Part shown: positions 1 to 7,189 of the stretch, one piece after another
Numbering within the stretch: the stretch's first letter is position 1
Layout: each line of letters starts with the position of its first letter
DNA from: an uncultured Oscillospiraceae bacterium
GTDB lineage: Bacteria > Bacillota > Clostridia > Oscillospirales > Oscillospiraceae
Direction of reading: 5' to 3'
Assembly (NCBI GenBank): GCA_934643765.1
Contig: CAKUCT010000057.1
Location: 1 to 9,950, forward strand
Length of the DNA stretch: 9,950 nucleotides
The notes under the pieces: model-generated
Seen by the model: the letters and a program-made list of their open reading frames with translations, nothing else
Database searches by the model: none
Told to the model about the DNA's origin: nothing
Translations under genes and position numbers: made by a program

Positions 1-175
1 CCCCTGGGGGTTCCCTTTGTGGTTTCTTTCTTTTGCGAAGCGTTTTCTTTCTTTTGCTCAAAAGAAAGAAAATGCGTTGAACCAGCCGGCAAGTTTTGCC
101 GGAAAATATCTGGCCCCTGGGCCACGCCCAGACAGTAAGAAGCCCGCTGGCTGGCAAGCCAGAAAAACCCTAGCA
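1..175. other. Intergenic region rich in inverted repeats, no gene seen
   Basis: This stretch follows the stop codon of the DUF218 gene and runs off the window. I see no convincing gene. It contains a pyrimidine-rich repeat (listed separately) and three short perfect hairpins: CCGGCAA/TTGCCGG (86-92 with 96-102), TGGCCC/GGGCCA (111-116 with 119-124) and CTGGCT/AGCCAG (147-152 with 157-162). None has a run of T on its 3' side when read on the minus strand, so no standard intrinsic terminator for the operon can be named. Possible roles are a Rho-dependent or weak terminator, or a dispersed non-coding repeat. A 71-codon plus-strand frame at 17-232 looks like a by-product of the repeat. Confidence 0.6.
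23..72. repeat. Duplicated TTTCTTTCTTTTGC with one inverted copy
   Basis: TTTCTTTCTTTTGC occurs at 23-36 and again at 44-57, with a 21-base period. The second copy is followed at once by its reverse complement: TTTTCTTTCTTTTG at 43-56, two bases of loop, then CAAAAGAAAGAAAA at 59-72, a 14-base perfect stem. The first copy could pair with the same complement, so two hairpins compete. The repeat units are seen directly. That this is a dispersed family in the genome is inference. Confidence 0.7.
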
Positions 176-904
176 TCATATGGCTGCTTTCACGAAAGCG
201 AACACCTCCCGCAGGAGGTAATTCAGCCTTAAAATCTCCGGCCAGGTCTGGCTGGCAAGGCCATAGGCCTGCATGCCAAGCTTCCTTGCCAGAAATTTTG
301 CCCGGCAGAGATGAAAATCACTTGTGATAATCAAAACGCTTCTTGTGTCCATGCCATTTGTTTCTGCAATTTCCCGGGAAAAGAGCAGATTTTCCCGCGT
401 GTCGCTCGCCTTCTCCTCGCGCAAAATCCGCTCGGCGGCAATGCCGCGCACCGTAAGATAGTCTGCCATGACGGACGCTTCGGTATACGCTTCGTCCGGG
501 CCCTGTCCGCCGGAGACAATGGCCTTCGCCTGCGGATACTCGTTCAGATAGTCAAGCGTCAGATCAAGCCGCTTTTTGAGCGTCAGCGACGGCTGATCGC
601 CCTGCACCTGCGCGCCGAGCACCACGACAAATTCCGGCGCCACGCCGTCTTCAAACGTGTCGCTCCGCCCCTCGCGGTCAATATAAATCATCGCGCCGAA
701 CACCGTCAGCATACACACGGCCGTCAGGCTCAGTAAAACCACGCGCCACGTCCTTTCCTGCTTTTTCCCGCGCAGAAGCCGCAGCGCCGCGCAGACCGCA
801 GCCAGAGCCAGAAAGCAGATACCTGTCATCGCAATGTGAAACGGCAGCGCGATGCAGATGATTCCGAGCGCTGCAAAGATCCCCGCGAGCACGAGAAGTG
901 TCAT
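176..904 (-). CDS. Membrane-anchored DUF218 (YdcF/SanA-like) protein
   Basis: A 242-residue protein of the DUF218/YdcF superfamily, whose members (SanA, ElyC, YdcF) are linked to the cell envelope but mostly lack a defined reaction. Three hydrophobic segments lie at about 2-22, 25-43 and 55-75. The basic loop RLLRGKKQER between the second and third suggests that the C-terminal domain faces outside. The domain covers about 92-232 and shows VVLGAQV (94-100), SGGQGPDEAYTEA (131-143), EEKASDTRENL (163-173) and TSDFHLCRA (194-202), the usual DUF218 motifs with their conserved acidic, Arg and His residues. The ATG overlaps the ABC-F stop as ATGA and is preceded by GGAGG at a 7-base spacing. It is the last gene of the operon. 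The family is clear; the substrate is unknown. Confidence 0.9.
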   Translation of the reverse strand: MTLLVLAGIFAALGIICIALPFHIAMTGICFLALAAVCAALRLLRGKKQERTWRVVLLSLTAVCMLTVFGAMIYIDREGRSDTFEDGVAPEFVVVLGAQVQGDQPSLTLKKRLDLTLDYLNEYPQAKAIVSGGQGPDEAYTEASVMADYLTVRGIAAERILREEKASDTRENLLFSREIAETNGMDTRSVLIITSDFHLCRAKFLARKLGMQAYGLASQTWPEILRLNYLLREVFAFVKAAI

Positions 905-2787
905 ACGCCTTCCTCCAGCTCCAGGCTCAGAGCCTCCCAGGCATCCATCATACCGGAGAGCGCCTGCTCCGCCTGCTGCTTTTCCTCCATCAGCCGGGCC
1001 AGCTCCTGATAATCAGAGCTCGCCGCTGCAATTTTTTCGTCAAATTCCGCAACCAGCGTCTCCTGCTTTTCAATGTCCCGTTCCAGCGCGCGGATTTTCT
1101 TTTCAATCGCCTTGCTACCGCCGGAGGTCTTGGGCTTTTCCTTCTTCTCGCGCTTTTCCTTCACTGCCGGCACCGCCTGCATCGCCTCAAAGGCTTTGAT
1201 CGAGCGGTATTTTTCATAGCCGCAGGGGAAATCGCGAATGGTCTGGTTCTCCAGTTCCCAGATGCGCGTTGCAAACTTATCGACAAAATAGCGGTCGTGC
1301 GAGACGAACAGCAGTGCGCCCTCATACTCCTCCAGCGCGTCTTCCACCCACTCGCGGGAGGCCAGGTCGAGATGGTTCGTCGGCTCGTCGAGAATCAGCA
1401 GATTGATTTTCTCGTCCATCAGCATGCAAAGCCGGAGCCTTGACTGCTCACCGCCGGAAAGCGAACTCACGGTCTTGAACACATCCTCACCTTCAAAGAG
1501 GTATGCGCCAAGCCGGTCGCGCGCAGTCTGCACGGTGCAGTTTTTCTCATAGAGCATGGTATCCAAAAGGGTACGCTCTGGGTGCTCAAAATGGATGATC
1601 TGCGGAAGATACGCCCACTTGACCGTGGGGCCGAATTTTATTTTCCCGGCGCCCGCCTCTTCTCCGAGCAGAACCTTGATAAACGTCGACTTGCCCGTTC
1701 CGTTGTCGCCCAGCAGGGCAATGCGCTCGCCGCCTGCGACCTGCAGGTCGACATCATGAAACAGCGTCCGTCCGTCAAACGCCTTTCCAAGGCCCTTGAC
1801 CGACAGCACCTCGTCTCCAAAGAAGTCCCGCTCGGCAAAGCGCGCGCGCATGGTCTTCTCCGTCTTGGGCTTTTCGGTTTTTTCGATTCTGTCCATACGG
1901 TGCTGGATGGACATGGCCCGCCGGTAAAGCGTGCGGTTGTTGATGCCCCAGCCCTTCATGCGCTCGAGCGTGAAGCCGAGCTGGCCAAGCTTGGCCTGCT
2001 CTTTTTCATACTGCTTGAGCTGCAGCTCAAAGCGGGCCTGCTTTTCCTGCACATAGAACGAATAGTTTCCGGAGTAAAACTCCAGCTTGCCGTTTGAAAT
2101 CTCAATGACGCGGCTGACAACCCGGTCCAGAAAATACCGGTCGTGGGAGATGGTAAGAACCGTTCCCTTAAAGCGGGAAATGTATTCTTCCAGCCACTCC
2201 ACCGCGTGCATATCCAGATGGTTCGTCGGCTCGTCCAGCAGCAGAATATCCGTCTTTTCCAGCAGCAGCCGCGCCAGGTTCACGCGCGTCTTTTCGCCGC
2301 CGGAAAGCGACGAAAACAGCTGCTCGCGCTGCTGGGCAGGAATCGCCAGACCGTTGCAGATTTTGTCGGTCTCGGTGTCAATTTCGTATCCGCCTCCGGC
2401 CTGAAACCGGTTTGTCAGCGTATCATACTCCGAGAGAATTTCCTGCGGCGTGTGCTCGGTCATGCGGCTTTCCAGCTCACGCATGCGCGCTTTGACCCGG
2501 TCGAGCTGCGCAAACGCCGCGCGCAGCACATCGTTGACGGTATACTCCGGCGGATAGACCGGAATCTGAGAGATCAGGCCCACCTTTTTCCCCTGCGCGA
2601 AGGCAATCGCGCCGGAATTATAGTCGATCTCGCCCGTCAGGATTTTGAAAAGCGTCGTCTTGCCCGCACCGTTTTTGCCAAGCAGGCCGACGCGTTCGCC
2701 GGACTGGATGTCAAAGCTGATGGAATCGAGCAGATTCCCCTCCTCATCAAAGCTCTTGACGAGATCCTTTACAGAAATGTCAATCAT
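901..2787 (-). CDS. ABC-F family ATPase (translation factor type)
   Basis: A 628-residue soluble protein with two ABC ATPase domains and no membrane segments, the layout of ABC-F proteins, which act at the ribosomal E site. Domain 1 has Walker A GKNGAGKTT (37-45), signature LSGGEK (161-166) and LLLDEPTNHLD (182-192). Domain 2 has GDNGTGKST (360-368), LSGGEQ (443-448) and LILDEPTNHLD (464-474). Both have the switch sequence SHDRYF. The linker at about 245-325 is charged and helical, as expected for the tRNA-interacting arm. A Lys/Glu-rich C-terminal extension (about 540-625) looks like a coiled coil, as in YdiF/Uup-like members. The ATG overlaps the rnmV stop (ATGA) and has GAGG 7 bases upstream. 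Housekeeping and antibiotic-resistance ABC-F proteins cannot be told apart here, though the setting favours housekeeping. Confidence 0.95.
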   Translation of the reverse strand: MIDISVKDLVKSFDEEGNLLDSISFDIQSGERVGLLGKNGAGKTTLFKILTGEIDYNSGAIAFAQGKKVGLISQIPVYPPEYTVNDVLRAAFAQLDRVKARMRELESRMTEHTPQEILSEYDTLTNRFQAGGGYEIDTETDKICNGLAIPAQQREQLFSSLSGGEKTRVNLARLLLEKTDILLLDEPTNHLDMHAVEWLEEYISRFKGTVLTISHDRYFLDRVVSRVIEISNGKLEFYSGNYSFYVQEKQARFELQLKQYEKEQAKLGQLGFTLERMKGWGINNRTLYRRAMSIQHRMDRIEKTEKPKTEKTMRARFAERDFFGDEVLSVKGLGKAFDGRTLFHDVDLQVAGGERIALLGDNGTGKSTFIKVLLGEEAGAGKIKFGPTVKWAYLPQIIHFEHPERTLLDTMLYEKNCTVQTARDRLGAYLFEGEDVFKTVSSLSGGEQSRLRLCMLMDEKINLLILDEPTNHLDLASREWVEDALEEYEGALLFVSHDRYFVDKFATRIWELENQTIRDFPCGYEKYRSIKAFEAMQAVPAVKEKREKKEKPKTSGGSKAIEKKIRALERDIEKQETLVAEFDEKIAAASSDYQELARLMEEKQQAEQALSGMMDAWEALSLELEEGV

Positions 2788-3374
2788 GTTGTTTCCTCAA
2801 ACAGCGAGAGAAATTCCTCCCGCGTATATAACAAATTCAGCGCATCCAGCAGCGCGTTGGCGCTCATGTGCGCCGGAAAGCGCAGCATCTTCAAAAATGC
2901 CTCCCGCTTGGCCTGGCTGTCCGGCCGGCCGGAGAGGCCCACGGTATAAAGGTCCACCTTCGTAACCGGCGCGCCGTCCGGTTTCTTTGCGCCTTCGCCT
3001 GTATCAGCGCCCGCCTGTGCAAGGGCGCTTAAAATGACGTCCTTCGTCATGCCCTCCACGCCGAGAAGCCCCTCCTTGCCCGGCGCGCGCTTGCGCTTTT
3101 CCTTGCCGGGGATGTCCGGGATGTAGGCGTGCAGGACGCCTTCTTTGGGAAGCGCCCCCTTTAGGTAATTGCGGATCACAAAGCCCGCGCCGTCCGAGTC
3201 TGTCAGGATAATGAGCCCTGTCGTCTCAGCCGCGCGCCGCAGCAGCTCCAGAAGCGCCTTGTCGTGCATCACACCAAATCCTCTGGTCTGAAAGACGGTC
3301 GTATCGACAATCTGGCGCAGCGTGTTCTGGTCGTATTTTCCCTCGACCACAATGGCCTGCCTGATCTTAACCAC
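2784..3374 (-). CDS. rnmV: Ribonuclease M5 (5S rRNA maturation)
   Basis: A 196-residue Toprim-domain protein matching RNase M5, which trims both ends of precursor 5S rRNA in low-GC Gram-positives. The Toprim core is visible: IVVEGKYD with catalytic Glu11, and the acidic motif TDSDGAGFVIRNYLKG with Asp59 and Asp61. A basic stretch follows (GKEKRKRAPGKEGLLGVEGM, about 90-109), typical of clostridial M5. The start is GTG at 3372-3374, chosen because AGGAGG (3381-3386) sits 6 bases upstream and the protein then begins just before the Toprim strand, as in the family. It overlaps the holA stop by 8 bases and its own stop overlaps the ABC-F start. In Bacillus rnmV neighbours rsmA (ksgA). Here it sits between holA and an ABC-F gene. 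Confidence 0.93.
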   Translation of the reverse strand: MVKIRQAIVVEGKYDQNTLRQIVDTTVFQTRGFGVMHDKALLELLRRAAETTGLIILTDSDGAGFVIRNYLKGALPKEGVLHAYIPDIPGKEKRKRAPGKEGLLGVEGMTKDVILSALAQAGADTGEGAKKPDGAPVTKVDLYTVGLSGRPDSQAKREAFLKMLRFPAHMSANALLDALNLLYTREEFLSLFEETT

Positions 3375-4422
3375 GGCGCGCCTCCTGGCTCAGGCTTGCC
3401 ACCAGCACCTCTAAAATCCGCTCGGGGTCATCCCGGCTGGATTTCATATCGCGGTCTGCCTGCAGGCACAGTCCAACCGCCCGCTCGCAGAATGTCTCCG
3501 AAACATTCCGCGCAGCCGAGAAGGTCAGGTTTGCGGCGTAGCTGCTCTTGTTGCCGGTCAGCTCCATAAATGCCTGCTGTCCTTTGCCGCAGGCGGCAAG
3601 CGTCTTTGCATAGTAAAGTCTTCTCAGCTGCGAGCCCACAGCGCCGAGAATCGCGATCGGCTCTGCCTGCATGGCAGATAACTCCTGCAGCTTCGTCAGC
3701 GCCAGCTGAAAATCCCCCGCCGCGATGGCGTTGGAAATGTCAAAGGTCTGCGCGTTGAGCACGGGGCTTACCACCGCGTCAATGTCCGAGCGCTGAATCT
3801 CCGGGCCCGAAGAATAAGAGATGATTTTTTCAATCTCGCCGGCCAGCTGCGTCATGCCGCCGCCCGTGAGGAAAATCAGATAGGAGCAGAGCTTATCGGA
3901 AATGCTCTTGCCGGCGGCGCGGAAGTGCCGCGCAATCCAGACGGCAAGGTCCCGCTCCGACTGCTTTTCAAAGCGCAGCACCTGCGCGTGTTTTTTGAGC
4001 GTCTCGGAGAGCTTTTTCATCTGCCCGTTCGGCTTGTACTCCACCGTATCGTAGGCAAACACCAGACAGACATAGTCCGGCAGATCCTCTAAAATCTGCC
4101 GGCACTGCTCGCGTTCGCGCTCCGGGAGCTTGAAAAGATCCAGATCGTCCACGCGCACCATCGTCTTTTCCGCCATCATCGGCATGGCCTCCACCGCGTC
4201 CAGCAGCGCCTGCGGCGAGACGGAGCCCGCATCAAACCGGTGCAGATTGAATTCCGCCGCCGGCCCGTCGGCCAGCTTCTTCGTCAGCTCGGAAAGCCAG
4301 TATTCGCGCAGGAACGACTCTTCCCCGCAGAAAATATAGCACGTGGCCAGCGTATTTGCTTTGAGATCCTGCTTGAACTGCCGCAGGCTATCGGCGCTGT
4401 CCGCCGTCTGTTTTTTTGCCAT
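3367..4422 (-). CDS. holA: DNA polymerase III delta subunit
   Basis: A 351-residue protein matching HolA, the clamp-loader subunit that opens the beta sliding clamp, of about the usual length (around 340). The N-terminal domain begins with LRQFKQDLKANTLATCYIFCGEE, where the degenerate ATP-binding loop of delta lies (about 28-36). The middle part carries MAEKTMVRVDDLDLF and LPDYVCLVFAY. The C-terminal helical collar includes LGAVGSQLRRLYYAKTLA. The frame is open upstream to 4626, but the start at 4422 is preferred: it has GGGGAGG 5 bases upstream, and the longer version would add 68 Arg-rich residues lying inside comEC in another frame. It overlaps the comEC 3' end by 35 bases. comEC followed by holA is a familiar order in Firmicutes. 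Confidence 0.95.
   Translation of the reverse strand: MAKKQTADSADSLRQFKQDLKANTLATCYIFCGEESFLREYWLSELTKKLADGPAAEFNLHRFDAGSVSPQALLDAVEAMPMMAEKTMVRVDDLDLFKLPEREREQCRQILEDLPDYVCLVFAYDTVEYKPNGQMKKLSETLKKHAQVLRFEKQSERDLAVWIARHFRAAGKSISDKLCSYLIFLTGGGMTQLAGEIEKIISYSSGPEIQRSDIDAVVSPVLNAQTFDISNAIAAGDFQLALTKLQELSAMQAEPIAILGAVGSQLRRLYYAKTLAACGKGQQAFMELTGNKSSYAANLTFSAARNVSETFCERAVGLCLQADRDMKSSRDDPERILEVLVASLSQEARRG
3381..3386 (-). promoter_or_regulatory. Ribosome binding site fixing the GTG start of rnmV
   Basis: AGGAGG on the minus strand, 6 bases before the GTG at 3372-3374. It lies inside the 3' end of holA. Its strength supports reading the GTG as the true start of rnmV. Confidence 0.8.
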
Positions 4423-6688
4423 AGGTTCCTCCCCGGACGCTGATGGTGCCATGCTCGTCCGTCCGATAAATCGCCGCGCCGGATGCCTGAATGCGCGCAA
4501 GGGTTTCGTCTGCCGGGTGGCCATAGGAATTTCCCCCGCCCACCGAAATGACGACCGTCTGCGCCCGCACCGTGTCCAGCAGCGCCTGGCTGGTCGATGT
4601 CTTTGCGCCATGGTGCCCCGCGACAAGCAGCTGCACCTCCGGCAGCGCCGCGCGCGAAAGCAGGCGGTATTCCGCCATCTGGCTTAAGTCACCGGTTATA
4701 AGGATATCATATTTTTCGTGCGATGCCAAGACGCAAAGTCCGCCATCGTTGCCGGTCTCCAGCAAATCCGGCCCAAAGACCGTAATTTCTGTATTTTTAT
4801 CTGCAAACGTCAGATCCGCGTCCACAAATTGAATTTCAGTTCCATAGCGCCCTGCCGCCTGCAAAAGCCCCTGCAGCATCTCCCCGTCCTCCGCCGTCGT
4901 CGGAAGCAAGAGCGTTTTTATGCGCAGGCGGGACAGCAGCTGTGCCGCGCCGTTGCAGTGGTCGGCGTCCAGGTGCGTCAGAATCAGACGCTCCGCGCCA
5001 AACACGCCCCGGCCAAGCAAATACCTCGCGGCCGTCTCGCCGCTCTCATCCTGCGTGCCGCCGCAGTCAACAATCGTCGTCTCGCCCCCGGCGGTATAGA
5101 GAAGGCACTGCCCCTGGCCCACATCCAGCGCCGTGAACGTAAAGCCCGGAAGGCTGTAATCGAGCGCGGCCAGACCCATGCAAAGCGCAAACGTTCCGGC
5201 CAGGACCGGAAGCGCCAGCTTCATGCGGATTTTCCCGGGCCACAGGCAGCAAAGCGCCGTGAAGCCATAGAACAAAACCGCCCAGAACGCCGCATAGGGA
5301 CACTCCAGCGAAATGGCGCCATACGGAAGCTTTGCCATCGCGTGCACAATCAGCAGCACCAGCCGCGCAAGCCACGACAGTACCCACCCGGGTCCCAGCG
5401 CCAGCGGCAGGCAAACGGCCGCCAGCACGCACAGCACCAATCCCGCCGGGAACAAAATGCCGATGGCCCACAGGCAAAGCGTGTTCGTCAGAAAGCCTGA
5501 GAGCGAAATCACGCCAAAATATATCGTGCAGATCGGAAGAGAAAATATGCTTGACGCCAGCGAGCAGCACACCGCTACGCCCGCAGATTTCAAGCACCGC
5601 GCAGCAAGCGCGCTGCGGCGCTTCACCTTTTCAAGCAAGCTGCCCTCCAGAACATGCCTGGAAAGCGGCTGGGCAAAGAGCAAAATTCCGGCCGTGGATG
5701 CAAACGAGAGCTGCAGGCCGACATTTGCAATCGACCACGGATTTTCAAGCAGCAGCGCAACCAGCGCCGCGGCCAGAGCCGTCGGTGTGTCCCGTTCGCG
5801 CCGCACAAGCGGCGCCAGAAGCAGCATCGTCTGCATCACGCCCGCGCGCGTTGCCGAGGCGGGCGCTCCGGTCAGAAGCACAAAGAACCACACCAGAAAA
5901 ATCCCGACGCCCGCCGTGAGCTTTCGTCTTCCCGGAAACAGCAGCAGCAACAGCCCCGCCAGCAGCGACACGTGCATGCCGGAAACCGCCACGGCGTGGT
6001 AAATTCCCGCAAGCGAGAGCTCATTTCTGATTGCGTAGGAAAGTTCCGATTTATCGCCTGTCAGAAGCGCCGTCATAAATCCGGACACCTCCGGCGCGAA
6101 AATCGCGCGGCACGCCGTCTTCAGCCGCTCTGCCGCCAGAGCCGGCAGGTAGCGGACAGAAAATCTGCCCTTTTGCACCTGCAGTTTTCCCTTTGCAGAA
6201 GCCGTCATCCACACGCCGCGCGAGGCATAGTACATGTCGCGTTCCAGCGTCTGGCCCGTCGCGGCGCGGAGCGTCCCTTCGCATCGGACGGTGTCTCCCG
6301 GTTCAATCGCCGTTTCCTGCGGATAATACAACACGGCAGGAATGCTTCTGCCGCCGGTCTTTACGCGCACAAGTGCGCTGTAGCCATATTTTGTCCGGCT
6401 CGGATACTCCCGAACCTCCATGGTAATCTGCGCGTTTTCCTGCGCATCTTGCAGACGCACCGGGGAAAGCGCCGCATAGTCATATCCCGCGCACCAGACG
6501 AGCGCGGCCAAGAGACCAATCATCAGCGTGCGGACCTGACGTGCGCGCAAAGAGCGCCGATGCGCAGACAGAAAAAGCCCGGCCACGCAGGCAAGCGCCA
6601 GCGTGGCAAGCACAATCATCCTGATTCCCAGCACCCACGCGGCGCATCCCGCGGCAAAGCCGGCCGCGAACCGACACAGGCGCCTCAT
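4388..6688 (-). CDS. comEC: ComEC/Rec2 DNA uptake channel, full length
   Basis: A 766-residue polytopic membrane protein matching ComEC/Rec2, which carries single-stranded DNA across the cytoplasmic membrane during natural transformation. In order: two or three N-terminal membrane helices (about 5-70); the DUF4131 region (about 75-175); the Competence domain (about 200-480), with family motif HAVAVSGMHVSLLAG (231-245), GAPASATRAGVMQ (274-286) and many membrane helices; then a metallo-beta-lactamase-like domain (about 515-755). That domain keeps DVGQGQ (522-527), THLDADH (571-577), ITGDL (664-668), GHHGAKTS (691-698) and SYGHP (721-725), so its metal-binding residues look intact and nuclease activity is plausible. 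The ATG overlaps the XRE stop (ATGA), with GGAG 8 bases upstream. No frameshift or truncation is seen, but other competence genes are absent here, so the cell's competence is not shown. Confidence 0.96.
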   Translation of the reverse strand: MRRLCRFAAGFAAGCAAWVLGIRMIVLATLALACVAGLFLSAHRRSLRARQVRTLMIGLLAALVWCAGYDYAALSPVRLQDAQENAQITMEVREYPSRTKYGYSALVRVKTGGRSIPAVLYYPQETAIEPGDTVRCEGTLRAATGQTLERDMYYASRGVWMTASAKGKLQVQKGRFSVRYLPALAAERLKTACRAIFAPEVSGFMTALLTGDKSELSYAIRNELSLAGIYHAVAVSGMHVSLLAGLLLLLFPGRRKLTAGVGIFLVWFFVLLTGAPASATRAGVMQTMLLLAPLVRRERDTPTALAAALVALLLENPWSIANVGLQLSFASTAGILLFAQPLSRHVLEGSLLEKVKRRSALAARCLKSAGVAVCCSLASSIFSLPICTIYFGVISLSGFLTNTLCLWAIGILFPAGLVLCVLAAVCLPLALGPGWVLSWLARLVLLIVHAMAKLPYGAISLECPYAAFWAVLFYGFTALCCLWPGKIRMKLALPVLAGTFALCMGLAALDYSLPGFTFTALDVGQGQCLLYTAGGETTIVDCGGTQDESGETAARYLLGRGVFGAERLILTHLDADHCNGAAQLLSRLRIKTLLLPTTAEDGEMLQGLLQAAGRYGTEIQFVDADLTFADKNTEITVFGPDLLETGNDGGLCVLASHEKYDILITGDLSQMAEYRLLSRAALPEVQLLVAGHHGAKTSTSQALLDTVRAQTVVISVGGGNSYGHPADETLARIQASGAAIYRTDEHGTISVRGGTYGKKTDGGQRR
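4428..4434 (-). promoter_or_regulatory. Ribosome binding site fixing the start of holA
   Basis: GGGGAGG on the minus strand, 5 bases before the ATG at 4420-4422 and inside the comEC coding region. It decides between the short HolA starting MAKKQ and a much longer open frame. Confidence 0.8.
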
Positions 6689-6900
6689 TCGCGCTTCTCC
6701 GACAGGCCGAGCAGATAGTCCGTGGACACGTGATAGTATTCTGCCAGCCGGATTACCGCCCAGACCGGAATTTCCCGCTCGCCCAGCTCATAGCGCCGGT
6801 ATACGCTGCGCTGCATATTGAGAAGCTCCGCCATACTCTGCTGCGTCTGGTCCGCGTCCTCGCGCAGATCCCGGATTCTTTGAAAATACATGTCGATCAC
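6685..6900 (-). CDS. Small XRE-family helix-turn-helix regulator
   Basis: A 71-residue DNA-binding protein of the Cro/C1 (XRE) type, made up of almost only the five-helix HTH domain. Residues about 8-62 fit the fold: IRDLREDADQTQQSMAELLN, then the recognition helix region MQRSVYRRYELGEREIPV, then WAVIRLAEYYHVSTDYLLG, the common closing motif. Two ATG starts are possible, at 6898-6900 (MIDMYF) and 6889-6891 (MYFQRI). The second matches the usual start of clostridial relatives, and neither has a strong ribosome site. Its stop overlaps the comEC start (ATGA), so it heads the six-gene operon and may control itself and the operon. Operator-like repeats lie just upstream. The target is inferred, not shown. 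Confidence 0.88.
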   Translation of the reverse strand: MIDMYFQRIRDLREDADQTQQSMAELLNMQRSVYRRYELGEREIPVWAVIRLAEYYHVSTDYLLGLSEKRE

Positions 6901-6907
6901 CGCTCAA

Positions 6908-6938
6908 ATGATACCATATGGCTTCATCCAGGCAGCAA
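6908..6938 (-). promoter_or_regulatory. Candidate extended -10 promoter of the XRE-comEC operon
   Basis: On the minus strand TGGTATCAT (6908-6916) fits an extended -10 element (TGnTATnAT). A weak -35 (TTGCTG, 6933-6938) lies 19 bases further upstream, longer than ideal. Transcription would begin near 6900-6902, on or next to the first possible ATG of the XRE gene. The -10 overlaps the operator-like ACCATATGG at 6913-6921. Confidence 0.5.
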
Positions 6939-6962
6939 AAAGAGACCATACGGTCTCTTTTT
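6937..6962 (-). terminator. Perfect 11-base stem, terminator or operator
   Basis: AAAAAGAGACC (6937-6947) pairs with GGTCTCTTTTT (6952-6962) around a 4-base loop, with T-runs following the stem on both strands. It fits a bidirectional intrinsic terminator shielding the XRE operon from upstream transcription. Its core is also similar to a sequence overlapping the XRE -10, so a DNA-level operator role is an alternative. Confidence 0.5.
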
Positions 6963-7189
6963 TCGACAGAATCCGACACGTCGTCGGAGCAAGCTCCATA
7001 TCCCCCGCTCCGCCGAGTCTCACAGCCTTCCCAATAAGCCTCGCAGAGTTCGCCGCCCGCAGGCGGCGAATAAATTGAAATCATTTTTTGCCGCGACCTG
7101 TGCGTGGCAAAAAATTCTTTACGCGGAGAGAGTGTGTTTTTGCAGGCAAAGCCTGCAAAAACGCGCGGGTCGGAGCGAATCCCCTTGGC
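6963..7189. other. Hairpin-rich intergenic block, no gene supported
   Basis: Apart from the flanking terminators, this block shows perfect or near-perfect inverted repeats: CCGAC/GTCGG (6973-6977 with 6983-6987), GGAGC/GCTCC (6986-6990 with 6993-6997), TTCGCCGCC/GGCGGCGAA (7049-7057 with 7062-7070), TTTTTTGCC/GGCAAAAAA (7084-7092 with 7106-7114) and GTTTTTGCAGGC/GCCTGCAAAAAC (7136-7147 with 7151-7162). A minus-strand frame opens at 7084 but lacks a ribosome site and runs into the XRE gene in another frame. The block may encode a structured RNA, form part of a dispersed repeat, or be a leader or terminator region. I cannot match it to a known RNA family. Confidence 0.55.

Noticed and set aside
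17..232. 71-codon plus-strand frame starting MWFLSFAKRFLSFAQ
   Set aside because: It is made of the direct repeat and hairpins, ends inside the DUF218 gene on the other strand, and shows no ribosome site or family features.
2143..2949. 268-codon plus-strand frame opposite the ABC-F gene
   Set aside because: It is antisense to a complete, clearly recognised gene and has no domain features.
4423..4626. Extension of holA upstream to 4626 (68 extra residues)
   Set aside because: The added residues are Arg-rich and lie inside comEC in another frame. A strong ribosome site sits directly before the ATG at 4420-4422, and HolA length fits the short form.
4718..6718. Long plus-strand frames opposite comEC (260 and 354 codons)
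   Set aside because: They are rich in Arg, Gln and His, the usual signature of reading the antisense of a GC-rich gene, and they have no recognisable domains.
6788..7084. 98-codon minus-strand frame (MISIYSPPAGG...) across the intergenic block into the XRE gene
   Set aside because: There is no ribosome site, it crosses a terminator-like palindrome and the XRE promoter, and its second half is an out-of-frame reading of the XRE gene. I could not exclude that its first part is a decayed or repeated element.
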